This document shows positions 1-6,741 of a stretch of DNA of 14,211 nt, piece by piece. Each line of letters begins with the position of its first letter. The stretch's first letter is position 1. The stretch is taken from positions 1 to 14,211 of the forward strand of contig DAOTTJ010000427.1 in assembly GCA_034437695.1 (NCBI GenBank), given 5' to 3'. The notes beneath the pieces are model-generated. The model was not told the DNA's origin and did not search any database. It worked only from the letters and a program-made list of their open reading frames with translations. The position numbers and the translations under genes were made by a program. This stretch comes from Paraktedonobacter sp034437695 (lineage in GTDB: Bacteria > Chloroflexota > Ktedonobacteria > Ktedonobacterales > Ktedonobacteraceae).

Positions 1-43
1 AACACAGATTTACAAGATATGCGACCTTCCTGCCCGCACTATC

Positions 44-556
44 GTGTATTGGGACACGGTAACGTTTCGCGCCTGGCGGCTGTATCTCGCGGCAACTGAA
101 GTCGGTTTGTGCTGTCTGACGCTGCCCGCTGGCACTTTTGAGGCTCTGCACGATCGAGTCGCCAGATCGATCCCTGGGGCGCAGTTGGTAGAGAGTGCGG
201 TGCAGATGGAACCATATATGCGTCAGCTAGTTGAATACCTGCATGGCGAGCGAAGTGAGTTTACGCTGCCGCTTGACCTGCACGGTACGCCTTTCCAGGT
301 AGCTGTATGGGATGCTCTATGTCGTATCCCCTATGGCGAGACGCGTAGCTATTCGGAGATTGCTCAGACTGTAGGCCGAGCGAAGGCGGTTCGCGCAGTA
401 GGGGCTGCGAACGGAGCGAACCCGGTTGCGGTCATTGTTCCTTGCCATCGTGTGGTCGGTAAAGATGGTTCATTGACCGGCTATACGAGCGGTGGTCTGC
501 TTGTGAAAGCCGAACTCTTGCGCCTGGAAACAATGAAAGACTGCGTCATTGCCTGA
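44..556 (+). CDS. ogt: Methylated-DNA--[protein]-cysteine S-methyltransferase (Ogt type)
   Basis: Suicide repair enzyme that takes the alkyl group from O6-alkylguanine (and O4-alkylthymine) onto its own cysteine. The C-terminal half carries the family signature: the helix-turn-helix segment IPYGETRSYSEIA (residues 95-107), the arginine-finger region KAVRAVGAANGANP (Arg117), and the active-site motif IVPCHRV with Cys134. The N-terminal part (YWDTVTF, LYLAATEVGLCCL) matches the short Bacillus-type Ogt proteins of about 170 residues, so the protein is near full length. Start is uncertain: the GTG at 44 has no Shine-Dalgarno, and the frame stays open to the left edge of the window, so the true start may lie outside. 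The gene is convergent with the Ada/AlkA gene, whose protein lacks an O6-methyltransferase domain, so the two together cover alkylation repair. Confidence 0.93.
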   Translation: MYWDTVTFRAWRLYLAATEVGLCCLTLPAGTFEALHDRVARSIPGAQLVESAVQMEPYMRQLVEYLHGERSEFTLPLDLHGTPFQVAVWDALCRIPYGETRSYSEIAQTVGRAKAVRAVGAANGANPVAVIVPCHRVVGKDGSLTGYTSGGLLVKAELLRLETMKDCVIA

Positions 557-573
557 TACGGTCGTTTGTGATT

Positions 574-594
574 ATGGCTGCTTCAAGCAGCCAT
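574..594. terminator. Short hairpin between convergent repair genes
   Basis: ATGGCTGCTT (574-583) pairs perfectly with AAGCAGCCAT (585-594) around a very tight turn. It sits 17 bases after the ogt stop and overlaps the last codons and stop of the opposing gene. There is no T-tract on either side, so a bidirectional terminator role is inferred only from position. Confidence 0.35.
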
Positions 595-2082
595 ACCTGT
601 TTGGAGGCTGGCCCATAAATGATACAGGGCGTATGCACGCCAGGGACGCCAGATTTCGGCTTGTCGAGTGATACTCTTCACGTCTGCTGTCAGCCCGCGT
701 TGCTCAAATGCTCGCCGCAAGCCCAGATCGCTTGCGGGAAAGGCGTCTGGATCACCAAGCGCACGCATAGCAATGTACGATGCTGTCCACAATCCCACGC
801 CTGGCAACGCGAGGAGTTGCTCTACTGTCAGCTCACGATCAGCGCCCTGACTCAGCATCAGGCCTCCCTCTGCGACCGCCCTGGCTAATCCTTGTAGTGC
901 GGCTGCCCGAGTGCGTGGCACACCCATCGTCGCCGGATCAAGTTGGATGATTTGTTCTGGCGTCGGGAAAAAGTGCGTCAGGCTTCCATGTGGCTCGGGG
1001 AGACGGTCTCCGCAGGCAGAGACGAGCCGTCCAATCAACGTTCGCGCTCCGGCAACAGAGATCTGCTGACCAAGAATGGCGCGGACAGCGAGTTCAAACC
1101 CATTGAGCGTGCCTGGAATGCGTAATCCGGGGCGTGCTTCTACGAGCGGTGCTATACTAGGATCGCCGGTCAACAGAGCATTGATCGCCGCTGGATCAGC
1201 GTCGAGATCAAAGAGATTGCGGCAGCGTTGGGCAATCTGGCCGAGATCACTCAGTCCATCGAGCGAGAGATGGATCGCGAGCGCGTTTTTCTTCGCAAGT
1301 GGCTCGACTTCCAGAATGCCTTTTGAATGGGGAAACGCAAGTGTGCGTCGATATCGCTGGTCGCTGACCTCCTCAACGCCGGGAATAGCTCGCTTGCTCA
1401 GATAGGCAAAGATTCCTTCCGCATCGAATGGTGGACGATAGTGCAAGCGGAGCACCAGATGTCCTCCATCGGCAGTCTTGCCTGGCTGGATAGGTCGTCG
1501 TAACTCTGACGGAGTGCAGTGGAAGGCTTCGCGCATCGTTTCGTTAAATTGACGAATACTTGGAAAACCAGATGTGAAGGCGACAGTAGACAGCGCGAGG
1601 TCAGTTTGATCGATAAGAAGTTTCGCGGTCTGAGTGCGGCGGCTGCGGGCCAGGGCCAGTGGTCCCACACCTATCTGCGCTACCAGTTCGCGATGCAGAT
1701 GCCGCTCGCTGACAGCCAGACGCTGAGCAAGTCCGACCACGCCTTCGCTATCGACCAGACCATCGGCAATCAAGCGGAGCGCACGTGCGGCGAGATCGGC
1801 TCGTGTATTCCAGTCGGGCGAGCCGGGACTGGCTTCGGGATGACAGCGACGACAGGCACGGAAGCCAGCCGACTCAGCGGCGGCGGCACATTGGTAAAAG
1901 CGTACATGGCCCGCCTGTGGTGTCCGTGCTGGACAGATAGGTCGGCAGTAGATACCTGTCGTTGTAACGGCAGTAAAAAAGAGACCGTCAAAGCGAGCAT
2001 CGCGGCTACATACGGCCCGATAGCAGAGGTCGAAATCTGTGTGAATATGCCTTGTTTCCATGCCAGTATCATACTCACTCAT
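583..2082 (-). CDS. alkA: Ada/AlkA fusion: Ada zinc domain + AraC HTH + 3-methyladenine DNA glycosylase II
   Basis: Predicted adaptive-response regulator fused to a base-excision glycosylase that removes alkylated purines. Domain order: the Ada metal-binding/phosphotriester-acceptor domain (about 17-84) with all four zinc cysteines Cys46, Cys50, Cys77 and Cys80 (TTGIYCRPICPAR, FRACRRCHPE); an AraC-type HTH (about 92-195, ending in the usual FNETMREAFHCTPSELRR); the AlkA N-terminal domain (about 205-310); and the HhH-GPD glycosylase (about 320-490) with hairpin LPGVGLWTASYIA and catalytic Asp452 in AFPASDLGL. The 499-residue length fits known Ada-AlkA fusions. Two starts are possible: ATG at 2082, or ATG at 2061 giving METRHIHTDFDLC. 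Neither has a clear ribosome site. Unlike E. coli Ada it has no O6-methylguanine methyltransferase domain; that activity is encoded by the convergent neighbour. The Ada domain suggests methyl-dependent autoregulation, as in known Ada proteins. Confidence 0.93.
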   Translation of the reverse strand: MSEYDTGMETRHIHTDFDLCYRAVCSRDARFDGLFFTAVTTTGIYCRPICPARTPQAGHVRFYQCAAAAESAGFRACRRCHPEASPGSPDWNTRADLAARALRLIADGLVDSEGVVGLAQRLAVSERHLHRELVAQIGVGPLALARSRRTQTAKLLIDQTDLALSTVAFTSGFPSIRQFNETMREAFHCTPSELRRPIQPGKTADGGHLVLRLHYRPPFDAEGIFAYLSKRAIPGVEEVSDQRYRRTLAFPHSKGILEVEPLAKKNALAIHLSLDGLSDLGQIAQRCRNLFDLDADPAAINALLTGDPSIAPLVEARPGLRIPGTLNGFELAVRAILGQQISVAGARTLIGRLVSACGDRLPEPHGSLTHFFPTPEQIIQLDPATMGVPRTRAAALQGLARAVAEGGLMLSQGADRELTVEQLLALPGVGLWTASYIAMRALGDPDAFPASDLGLRRAFEQRGLTADVKSITRQAEIWRPWRAYALYHLWASLQTGMAA

Positions 2083-2151
2083 TGCGAGACTGGCTAGTAG
2101 TTTTCGGACATTGTCATCAGCGTCCCTCTACGTTTTTCTTTTGTTGTATCT

Positions 2152-2514
2152 CTATTGAGAGTCCTGCGGAGAGCCTAGATCCCACGGAACTACACTCCAG
2201 ATCAGGATCAATTTTCTTAACTCAGCGGTTTCGAGCGTACAGGCATTTCCAAGTCCATCGTCAGCCAGCGTATCGATGACCCGCGTGAAATCTTTTTTGA
2301 TTTCGAGCGCACATACATTGCCTCTCACTTCCAGGGAGAGGGCTTCTCCCCTTTGTACGCGGTCTATGGCAGAGAGAAAAAAGTCTGCGTTAGACAGTTG
2401 AACATCGCTGCCTAAGAATGTTGTTCCTAACTCAATCTCCTCTGGCAAACGCATGACAGGTACTTTTCTCTGAGGACCAATCTCAATATAATCAATGCTA
2501 TAAGGATACTTCAT
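2152..2514 (-). CDS. Small conserved-looking hypothetical protein (120 aa)
   Basis: Acidic cytosolic protein with no signal peptide or membrane segment. The sequence has the look of a folded conserved protein: KVPVMRLPEEIELGTTFLGS near the start, ADFFLSAIDRVQRGE in the middle, then GNVCALEIKKDFTRVIDTLA, DDGLGN and LETAELRKLILIW near the end. From memory it resembles small uncharacterised Firmicutes proteins often found near toxin/immunity genes; I could not check this and assign no function. The start ATG at 2514 has no clear ribosome site. The gene lies 73 bases downstream of another small minus-strand ORF and could share its transcript from the promoter at 2961-2989. Confidence 0.6.
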   Translation of the reverse strand: MKYPYSIDYIEIGPQRKVPVMRLPEEIELGTTFLGSDVQLSNADFFLSAIDRVQRGEALSLEVRGNVCALEIKKDFTRVIDTLADDGLGNACTLETAELRKLILIWSVVPWDLGSPQDSQ

Positions 2515-2587
2515 CGATAAATGCCATTCTGTAGCTGCGTCGATCTAAACATTCTTTTTAAAGCAATGTAATTATACTTAGATACAT

Positions 2588-2897
2588 TCACACCACAGCA
2601 TAGAGATCCAATCTTGTATTTTTCCATTGGACGATCGTACCCGCACGCAAGATTACTTCTCGATTTTCCGCAGGTAGAATGATGTTGCCAGCGGTCGTTG
2701 CTACAAGCGCCCATTTTTGCTGATATAGCTCTGTCCGTCTCAACTGAAAAGCGTTCTGGGGAGCTTCCCAGCTTGGGTTGACAACTGTACCTTGCCAGTC
2801 ATTGGAGGCCGTGGTTTCCTCTGAAGATGAAAATGTTGTGCCGAGATCCATTGCTCCGACAAATGGAACCAGTATCATTGCTATTTATATCTGACAT
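2588..2897 (-). pseudogene. Small hypothetical gene, apparently frameshifted near its 5' end
   Basis: The longest ORF runs 2878-2588 (96 aa, ending ILRAGTIVQWKNTRLDLYAVV), but its ATG has no ribosome site and sits 6 bases after an in-frame stop. A proper start exists at ATG 2897: a perfect AGGAG (2907-2911) lies 9 bases upstream, and a good promoter precedes it. That frame reads MSDINSNDTGSICRSN and stops after 32 codons at 2799. Removing one G of the GG doublet around 2850 joins the two frames into one continuous protein, SICRSN followed by DLGTTFSSSEET, of about 102 residues. So this is either a one-base insertion mutation, a sequencing error, or two overlapping ORFs. No family recognised. 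It is followed on the same strand by the 120-aa gene. Confidence 0.45.
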
Positions 2898-2960
2898 CGA
2901 TATATGCTCCTGATATACCTTTCAATAACGCTTCTTTCTTTATTCGTGTGATGTAACTAT

Positions 2961-2989
2961 TCTATAAATCACAACCAGAAATGTTTCAA
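2961..2989 (-). promoter_or_regulatory. Sigma-70-type promoter for the small minus-strand genes
   Basis: On the minus strand TTGAAA (2984-2989) and TATAGA (2961-2966) are separated by exactly 17 bases. Transcription would begin near 2954, giving a leader of about 57 bases before the AGGAG and the ATG at 2897. The 2879-3179 stretch holds no other gene. Confidence 0.5.
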
Positions 2990-3068
2990 AACGTTACAAA
3001 AAGAGAGGAAGAGCGCGACATTCAGTCAAAGCTTTCAATCGTTTTCGACTCGTTGGGCTGGCATAGAG

Positions 3069-3111
3069 AGACAGGCGAACAGTATGAGCACCCTCAACTG
3101 TTCGCCTGTCT
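3069..3111. terminator. Perfect 15-bp hairpin downstream of the glycoside hydrolase
   Basis: AGACAGGCGAACAGT (3069-3083) is the exact reverse complement of ACTGTTCGCCTGTCT (3097-3111), with a 13-base loop. It lies about 70 bases past the stop of the minus-strand hydrolase. No T-run follows the stem, so it may be a terminator or an mRNA 3'-end stabiliser. Confidence 0.55.
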
Positions 3112-3179
3112 GTGTGGCGGACTTTTAGCGACTCTCTTTCAACTGGTGTCTGTGAGCTTCGCCTTCACATCTTGGTCTT

Positions 3180-4778
3180 TTAGCTCCAGTTTACCGCGTC
3201 GATATAAACGGTGGTGCTGGTATTGTTGGGTGATTCATAGAATTGAATGCCAATGCGTGAGGCACTGCCTGAGAACGTAGGAATGGTATAACTGAGGTAA
3301 TTCCAATAGGTTGTCACCAGAGTTTTGATATTCTCTTGATGCCATGTCCCGGTGCTATCCTGGACAAACAGTTTGGCCTGGATGGTCGTCGAAGTACCGG
3401 CTGGCACATAGACATAGGCGGTAAGGGTCTGGCCGGATACTGGTCCCTTGGTGGGAGCGACGGAGACATAGGGTAGATCGCTATTGCTGCTCGAATAGAA
3501 GACGGTCTTGAGCGCGTGAGTTCCGTCTTCTCCGCTGGCCGTTGTGCTATTACTCAGACTTGTGACATGGCCAGACGAGGTCCAACCATCCGTGCCACCG
3601 TCTTCAAAAGAATATTTCGGCCCCGTTGGTGTAGGCGTGGGTGTTAACGTTGGTGTGGGTGTGGGTGTAAATGTTGGCGTTGGTGTGGGTGTGGATGTAG
3701 AGGTTGGCGTTGGGGTAGGTGTGGGCGTAGAGGTGGAGGATGTTGGCGTGGGTGTCGGGGTCTGCGTTGGGAGTCCCTGATAGTAGGAACTCATTGCGGT
3801 AAGTTGAACGGTTGCGGTATTATCCGAATTGAGTAAAAGCTGCGTACTGGCATCGCTGGCCGCGTACTGCATCGAGGCAAAAACCTGATTGGAGACCAGC
3901 GCCTGGAGTGCGTCGTCGGTCCAGGTGGTCACGAAGGAAGCGTTATTCAACCTGGGATCGTTCTGACCGGCGTCGTAGTTCCATTCGGTGATCATGATTG
4001 GTAGGACAGTTCCCAGCGTGGAACTCATAAAAGAGCGAATGTTCTGAATATGTGTACTCCAGGAGTTAATGCCGTTGTAGCAGGTAGTATCTGGCTGGCT
4101 GGCTCCACAGGTGTATTCGTGCCAGCTCAATGCAAAAGGACGAGGCTTGGCGTTCTGCACAAAGTATTCCATATACGCCAGGTCGTTACCTCCCAGATAA
4201 TTGGTTCCCCCGGCAGAGAGTACGGGGCCAATGAAAAAGCCATTATCTGGCTTGAGTTGGGAGACGACACTGTTCCAGGATGAGGTATACGTCTGGGTGG
4301 AGATGACCGGGCTGGCAACGTCCTCTTCGTTGCCATATTCGTAGTAAACCGGTGCATTGCCAACGGCTGTATTGATGGCTTTGACAGCATTTGTATCATC
4401 GGTGAGCACGTTGCTATCGGTTGCGCCGTGAAGCACAACGAGGGGAATAAACCCACCATTGACGAGTTCCTGAACCGTGCTGGCGACGAGTTGGTCATCA
4501 TCGCTGCCATTGATATTGCGCAATGGCAGGCGCACAAACTTGATATGGTTCTGCGAGAGGGTTGTACGGGCCGCCGCATTAGCATACACCTGGTCGCTAC
4601 TGCCGTAGAGTCCCAGATTTGTACCGAAAACGAGCGATGGATCATATGTAGCCGCGTGGGCTGTCGGGTTGCTAATGAACCATATGATGCTAAGCAGGAG
4701 GATAACTCCTATGAGCGAAGCATTCAATACCATCCTGGCATGGTTCCTGGGAGACCTGGCGATTGGTGTTTGTACCAT
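3180..4778 (-). CDS. Secreted clan GH-A-like glycoside hydrolase with Thr-Pro linker and C-terminal carbohydrate-binding-like module
   Basis: Exported polysaccharide-degrading enzyme, substrate unknown. Residues 1-43 form a signal peptide (hydrophobic core 17-36, likely cleavage after NPTAHA). The catalytic region (about 44-338) looks like a clan A TIM barrel: the putative acid/base is Glu151 in YEYGNEED at the end of a strand, and the putative nucleophile is Glu265 in IMITEWN. The spacing of 114 residues is usual for GH5/GH39-like enzymes, but I cannot name the family. A Cys224-Cys233 disulfide is possible. Residues 340-385 are a Thr-Pro linker. Residues 388-532 are a jelly-roll-like module opening with YSFEDGGTDGWT. 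The ATG at 4778 has AAGAGGAG (4787-4794) 8 bases upstream. The same module ends the divergently transcribed regulator at 5049, so the two genes are probably functionally linked. Confidence 0.8.
   Translation of the reverse strand: MVQTPIARSPRNHARMVLNASLIGVILLLSIIWFISNPTAHAATYDPSLVFGTNLGLYGSSDQVYANAAARTTLSQNHIKFVRLPLRNINGSDDDQLVASTVQELVNGGFIPLVVLHGATDSNVLTDDTNAVKAINTAVGNAPVYYEYGNEEDVASPVISTQTYTSSWNSVVSQLKPDNGFFIGPVLSAGGTNYLGGNDLAYMEYFVQNAKPRPFALSWHEYTCGASQPDTTCYNGINSWSTHIQNIRSFMSSTLGTVLPIMITEWNYDAGQNDPRLNNASFVTTWTDDALQALVSNQVFASMQYAASDASTQLLLNSDNTATVQLTAMSSYYQGLPTQTPTPTPTSSTSTPTPTPTPTSTSTPTPTPTFTPTPTPTLTPTPTPTGPKYSFEDGGTDGWTSSGHVTSLSNSTTASGEDGTHALKTVFYSSSNSDLPYVSVAPTKGPVSGQTLTAYVYVPAGTSTTIQAKLFVQDSTGTWHQENIKTLVTTYWNYLSYTIPTFSGSASRIGIQFYESPNNTSTTVYIDAVNWS
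3624..3761 (-). repeat. Short-period repeat encoding the Thr-Pro linker
   Basis: Variants of a 6-base unit encoding Thr-Pro (read on the plus strand as GGTGTGGGTGT/GGCGTT types) make up codons 340-385 of the hydrolase. The plus-strand reading also opens a spurious Gly-Val-rich ORF. The array is coding and degenerate, and is prone to slippage in units of two residues without a frameshift. Confidence 0.8.
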
Positions 4779-5048
4779 AACATCTGCTCCTCTTGAGAGT
4801 TTCTATCAGCCTGTCGACTGCCTGTCCGCATGTCGAAGGTGTGACAGATCCTCGATACTGTGAATAAGTCGAGACAGAGAATATACATGTACTCTTGTCT
4901 CGAGAGAACATACCATAGAATGGAGCCGTTGAGCATAACACCGTTTATCAGTTTTGAGATCATTTTCTATGATATAATCATGTGGCTATACAGGTGCATA
5001 CAAACTTCGCGAGAAACCTTGCTTGATATATGAGGGAAGGGAGATCCT
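4779..5048. promoter_or_regulatory. Divergent intergenic region with inverted repeat and TGTCGA-like sites
   Basis: This 270-bp region separates the hydrolase from the regulator. The strongest signal is TCGAGACA (4869-4876) and its exact reverse complement TGTCTCGA (4896-4903) around a 19-base spacer that itself holds the palindrome TACATGTA (4884-4891). Closer to the hydrolase are two TGTCGA copies (4812-4817 and 4831-4836, 19 bases apart) and a related TGTCCG (4823-4828). These resemble operator half-sites. They lie 34-125 bases upstream of the hydrolase start codon. I found no convincing -35/-10 pair for the hydrolase itself. Confidence 0.45.
4970..4978 (+). promoter_or_regulatory. Extended -10 promoter for the XRE-TM regulator
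   Basis: TGATATAAT is a perfect TGn-TATAAT extended -10, with TATAAT at 4973-4978. No good -35 is present, as is usual for extended -10 promoters. The start point would be near 4985, leaving about a 64-base leader before the ATG at 5049. Confidence 0.55.
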
Positions 5049-6074
5049 ATGCCAACGAGAAAGGCAGCTATCAAGGGGCAGGGCAACCAGAAGCTTCAGG
5101 AAGAACGCTTGCGACGTGGATGGACGCAGCAAGAAGTTGCCAATCGTGTAGGCACAACTGTTGTCAATGTCAGTCGTTGGGAACGAGGCGTGACCTCGCC
5201 TGGTCCCTATTTCCGTCAACAGTTAAGCACGCTTTTTGCCAAAGACGCCGATGCCCTGGGCTTCGGCTCGGACGAGTCATCCGATATGATTAATGCCGAT
5301 ACGCGAATACTATCTGCCAGTAGCGCGGCAGATGAGCAAGCCCAACAGCAAGAGGTCCAACCTATAATAGTTGTGTCCTACCCGGAGCTTGACGAGGGAC
5401 CGGAGCCTGTAGCGGGCATACTGGCTGGACAGTCCATGCCCCTTGAGGTATCTCTCCACCCCCCTGCTCGGCGTAAGGCTCGCTGGATTATCGGCCTGTC
5501 GGTGGCCTGCATCCTGCTGATTATCAGTAATGTTCTGCTTTTTCCGAGAGTTTACACTCGTACGGCCTCCAATGCGCACGATGTATCTCCTGTGTCAAAA
5601 CAATCCACGCCAACTTTGCTTCGTCCACTTCTGATGTATTCATTTGAGGATGGCGGGACCGACGGCTGGACAAAGGAAGGCCATATTGTACAGTTCCAAA
5701 ATAGCAATGCAGTAGATGGTTATGACGGAACTCGCACTTTGCAGGTCGTCTTCAGTTCTCGTCAAGCTACCGACCTGCCCTATATTTCAGTCAATCCGGT
5801 GGTTGATGCGCCACGTTCAGGCGAAACCATCAGTGCCGCTGTATTTGTCCCATCTACGACAACAACGATCGTTATCGCCAGATTCTATGTGCAGGATATA
5901 ATGTATACTTGGCATCTTTCGCCTTCTATGCTCTTAACGACGGGTAAGTGGAATATCTTACGTTTTATAGTTCCCCGCTTTGCTGGACCCAGCTTGCAAG
6001 TTGGTATCCAGTTTCTCACTACGCCCTTTAATGTTCTGACAACCCTTTATGTCGATGCTGTCGAATGGTGGTAA
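5049..6074 (+). CDS. Membrane-anchored XRE-family regulator with extracellular carbohydrate-binding-like module
   Basis: Predicted one-component transmembrane regulator. Residues about 15-67 form an XRE helix-turn-helix (LQEERLRRGWTQQEVANRV, then VNVSRWERG). Residues 68-143 are a polar cytosolic linker ending in the positive stop PPARRKAR. Residues 146-166 are a single membrane helix (WIIGLSVACILLIISNVLLF). Residues 168-195 are a short outer spacer, and residues 196-341 a beta-rich module. The module starts YSFEDGGTDGWT and ends LYVDAVEWW, and is homologous along its whole length to the C-terminal module of the divergent hydrolase. The layout HTH-TM-outer beta domain recalls RodZ, but the outer domain is different. 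The start is supported by GGGAG (5039-5043) 5 bases before the ATG. Inference: it senses the glycan attacked by the neighbouring enzyme and binds DNA from the membrane. Confidence 0.85.
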   Translation: MPTRKAAIKGQGNQKLQEERLRRGWTQQEVANRVGTTVVNVSRWERGVTSPGPYFRQQLSTLFAKDADALGFGSDESSDMINADTRILSASSAADEQAQQQEVQPIIVVSYPELDEGPEPVAGILAGQSMPLEVSLHPPARRKARWIIGLSVACILLIISNVLLFPRVYTRTASNAHDVSPVSKQSTPTLLRPLLMYSFEDGGTDGWTKEGHIVQFQNSNAVDGYDGTRTLQVVFSSRQATDLPYISVNPVVDAPRSGETISAAVFVPSTTTTIVIARFYVQDIMYTWHLSPSMLLTTGKWNILRFIVPRFAGPSLQVGIQFLTTPFNVLTTLYVDAVEWW

Positions 6075-6134
6075 TGAGGTTTTACTTGGCGGGTTATTGA
6101 CTAGACCATCCTGCTAGACAGAAAGAGGCATACC

Positions 6135-6497
6135 ATGGCCGAGACCCTTCATTTTGAAGGTATTAGTTTGCCGGTGAGTGACGTTGAACGCTCTGTTGCA
6201 TTTTATCAACAGTTCGGTTTTGAGGTGCAAGTCCAGAATCCGCACTTTGCCCTGCTTCGCCTGGGTGAGGGAACGATCGGCTTGCTCAAAATGGACCTGT
6301 CCAAATGGCCCGACGCTCCCCGAGGCGCGATCCATATCGAATTGAGCACACCGGATCTCGATGCCCTTTACCAGCAATTGGAGAGCCAGGGGGTTCATTT
6401 TCTCCAGCCTCCTCTGGATCGTCCCTGGGAGCGGCAGATGTTTACCAATGACCCTGATGGCTACCGACTCGAGATTGCCCAGGGACGACGAGGGTAG
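6135..6497 (+). CDS. VOC-superfamily protein (glyoxalase/bleomycin-resistance/dioxygenase fold)
   Basis: 120-residue protein made of two beta-alpha-beta-beta-beta halves, the normal size for single-domain VOC proteins. Recognisable pieces are the opening strand FEGISLPVSDVERSVAFYQQ with FGFEV, the second-half strand GAIHIELSTPDLDALYQQLE, and the closing FTNDPDGYRLEIAQ. Of the usual metal ligands, His67 (AIHIEL) and Glu113 (YRLEIA) are present, but the first-strand position that is often His is Ser11 (GISLPV), so metal binding may be altered or absent. The substrate cannot be predicted. An AGAGG element lies 8 bases before the ATG. The gene follows the regulator by 60 bases on the same strand with no terminator seen between them, so some read-through is possible. 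Confidence 0.85.
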   Translation: MAETLHFEGISLPVSDVERSVAFYQQFGFEVQVQNPHFALLRLGEGTIGLLKMDLSKWPDAPRGAIHIELSTPDLDALYQQLESQGVHFLQPPLDRPWERQMFTNDPDGYRLEIAQGRRG

Positions 6498-6692
6498 ACA
6501 TACCCGAGCAGAATCCTGGACTGTTTGTTTAAGCCGATTGATCGCGTAGCGCAACCAGTTCAGGATCGCTCTGTGACCATTCTTTGATGTGGCGGCTTTC
6601 CACAAGGATACTATTGGTTGTGTCGTCTGAGAATGTAACCCTGGACTTTGGTTAAAACGCTCTATTACAGGCTCGTTCTTAACCGCTTTCGG

Positions 6693-6701
6693 TGCTATGC
6701 T
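6693..6701 (+). promoter_or_regulatory. Possible extended -10 promoter for the alpha/beta hydrolase
   Basis: TGCTATGCT fits TGn-TATGCT. It would start transcription near 6708, 34 bases before the proposed ATG at 6742. No matching -35 is visible, so the support is moderate. The 6498-6692 stretch shows no supported gene. Confidence 0.35.
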
Positions 6702-6741
6702 AGCGGGAGAGATGTATGTATGTAAAGAAGGGAGCGATACC

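Noticed and set aside
1519..2097. 192-codon plus-strand ORF
   Set aside because: Antisense to the Ada and AraC domains of the Ada/AlkA gene, whose conserved residues fix the coding strand.
3544..3780. Gly-Val repeat ORF on the plus strand
   Set aside because: This is the reverse-strand reading of the Thr-Pro linker repeat, not a gene.
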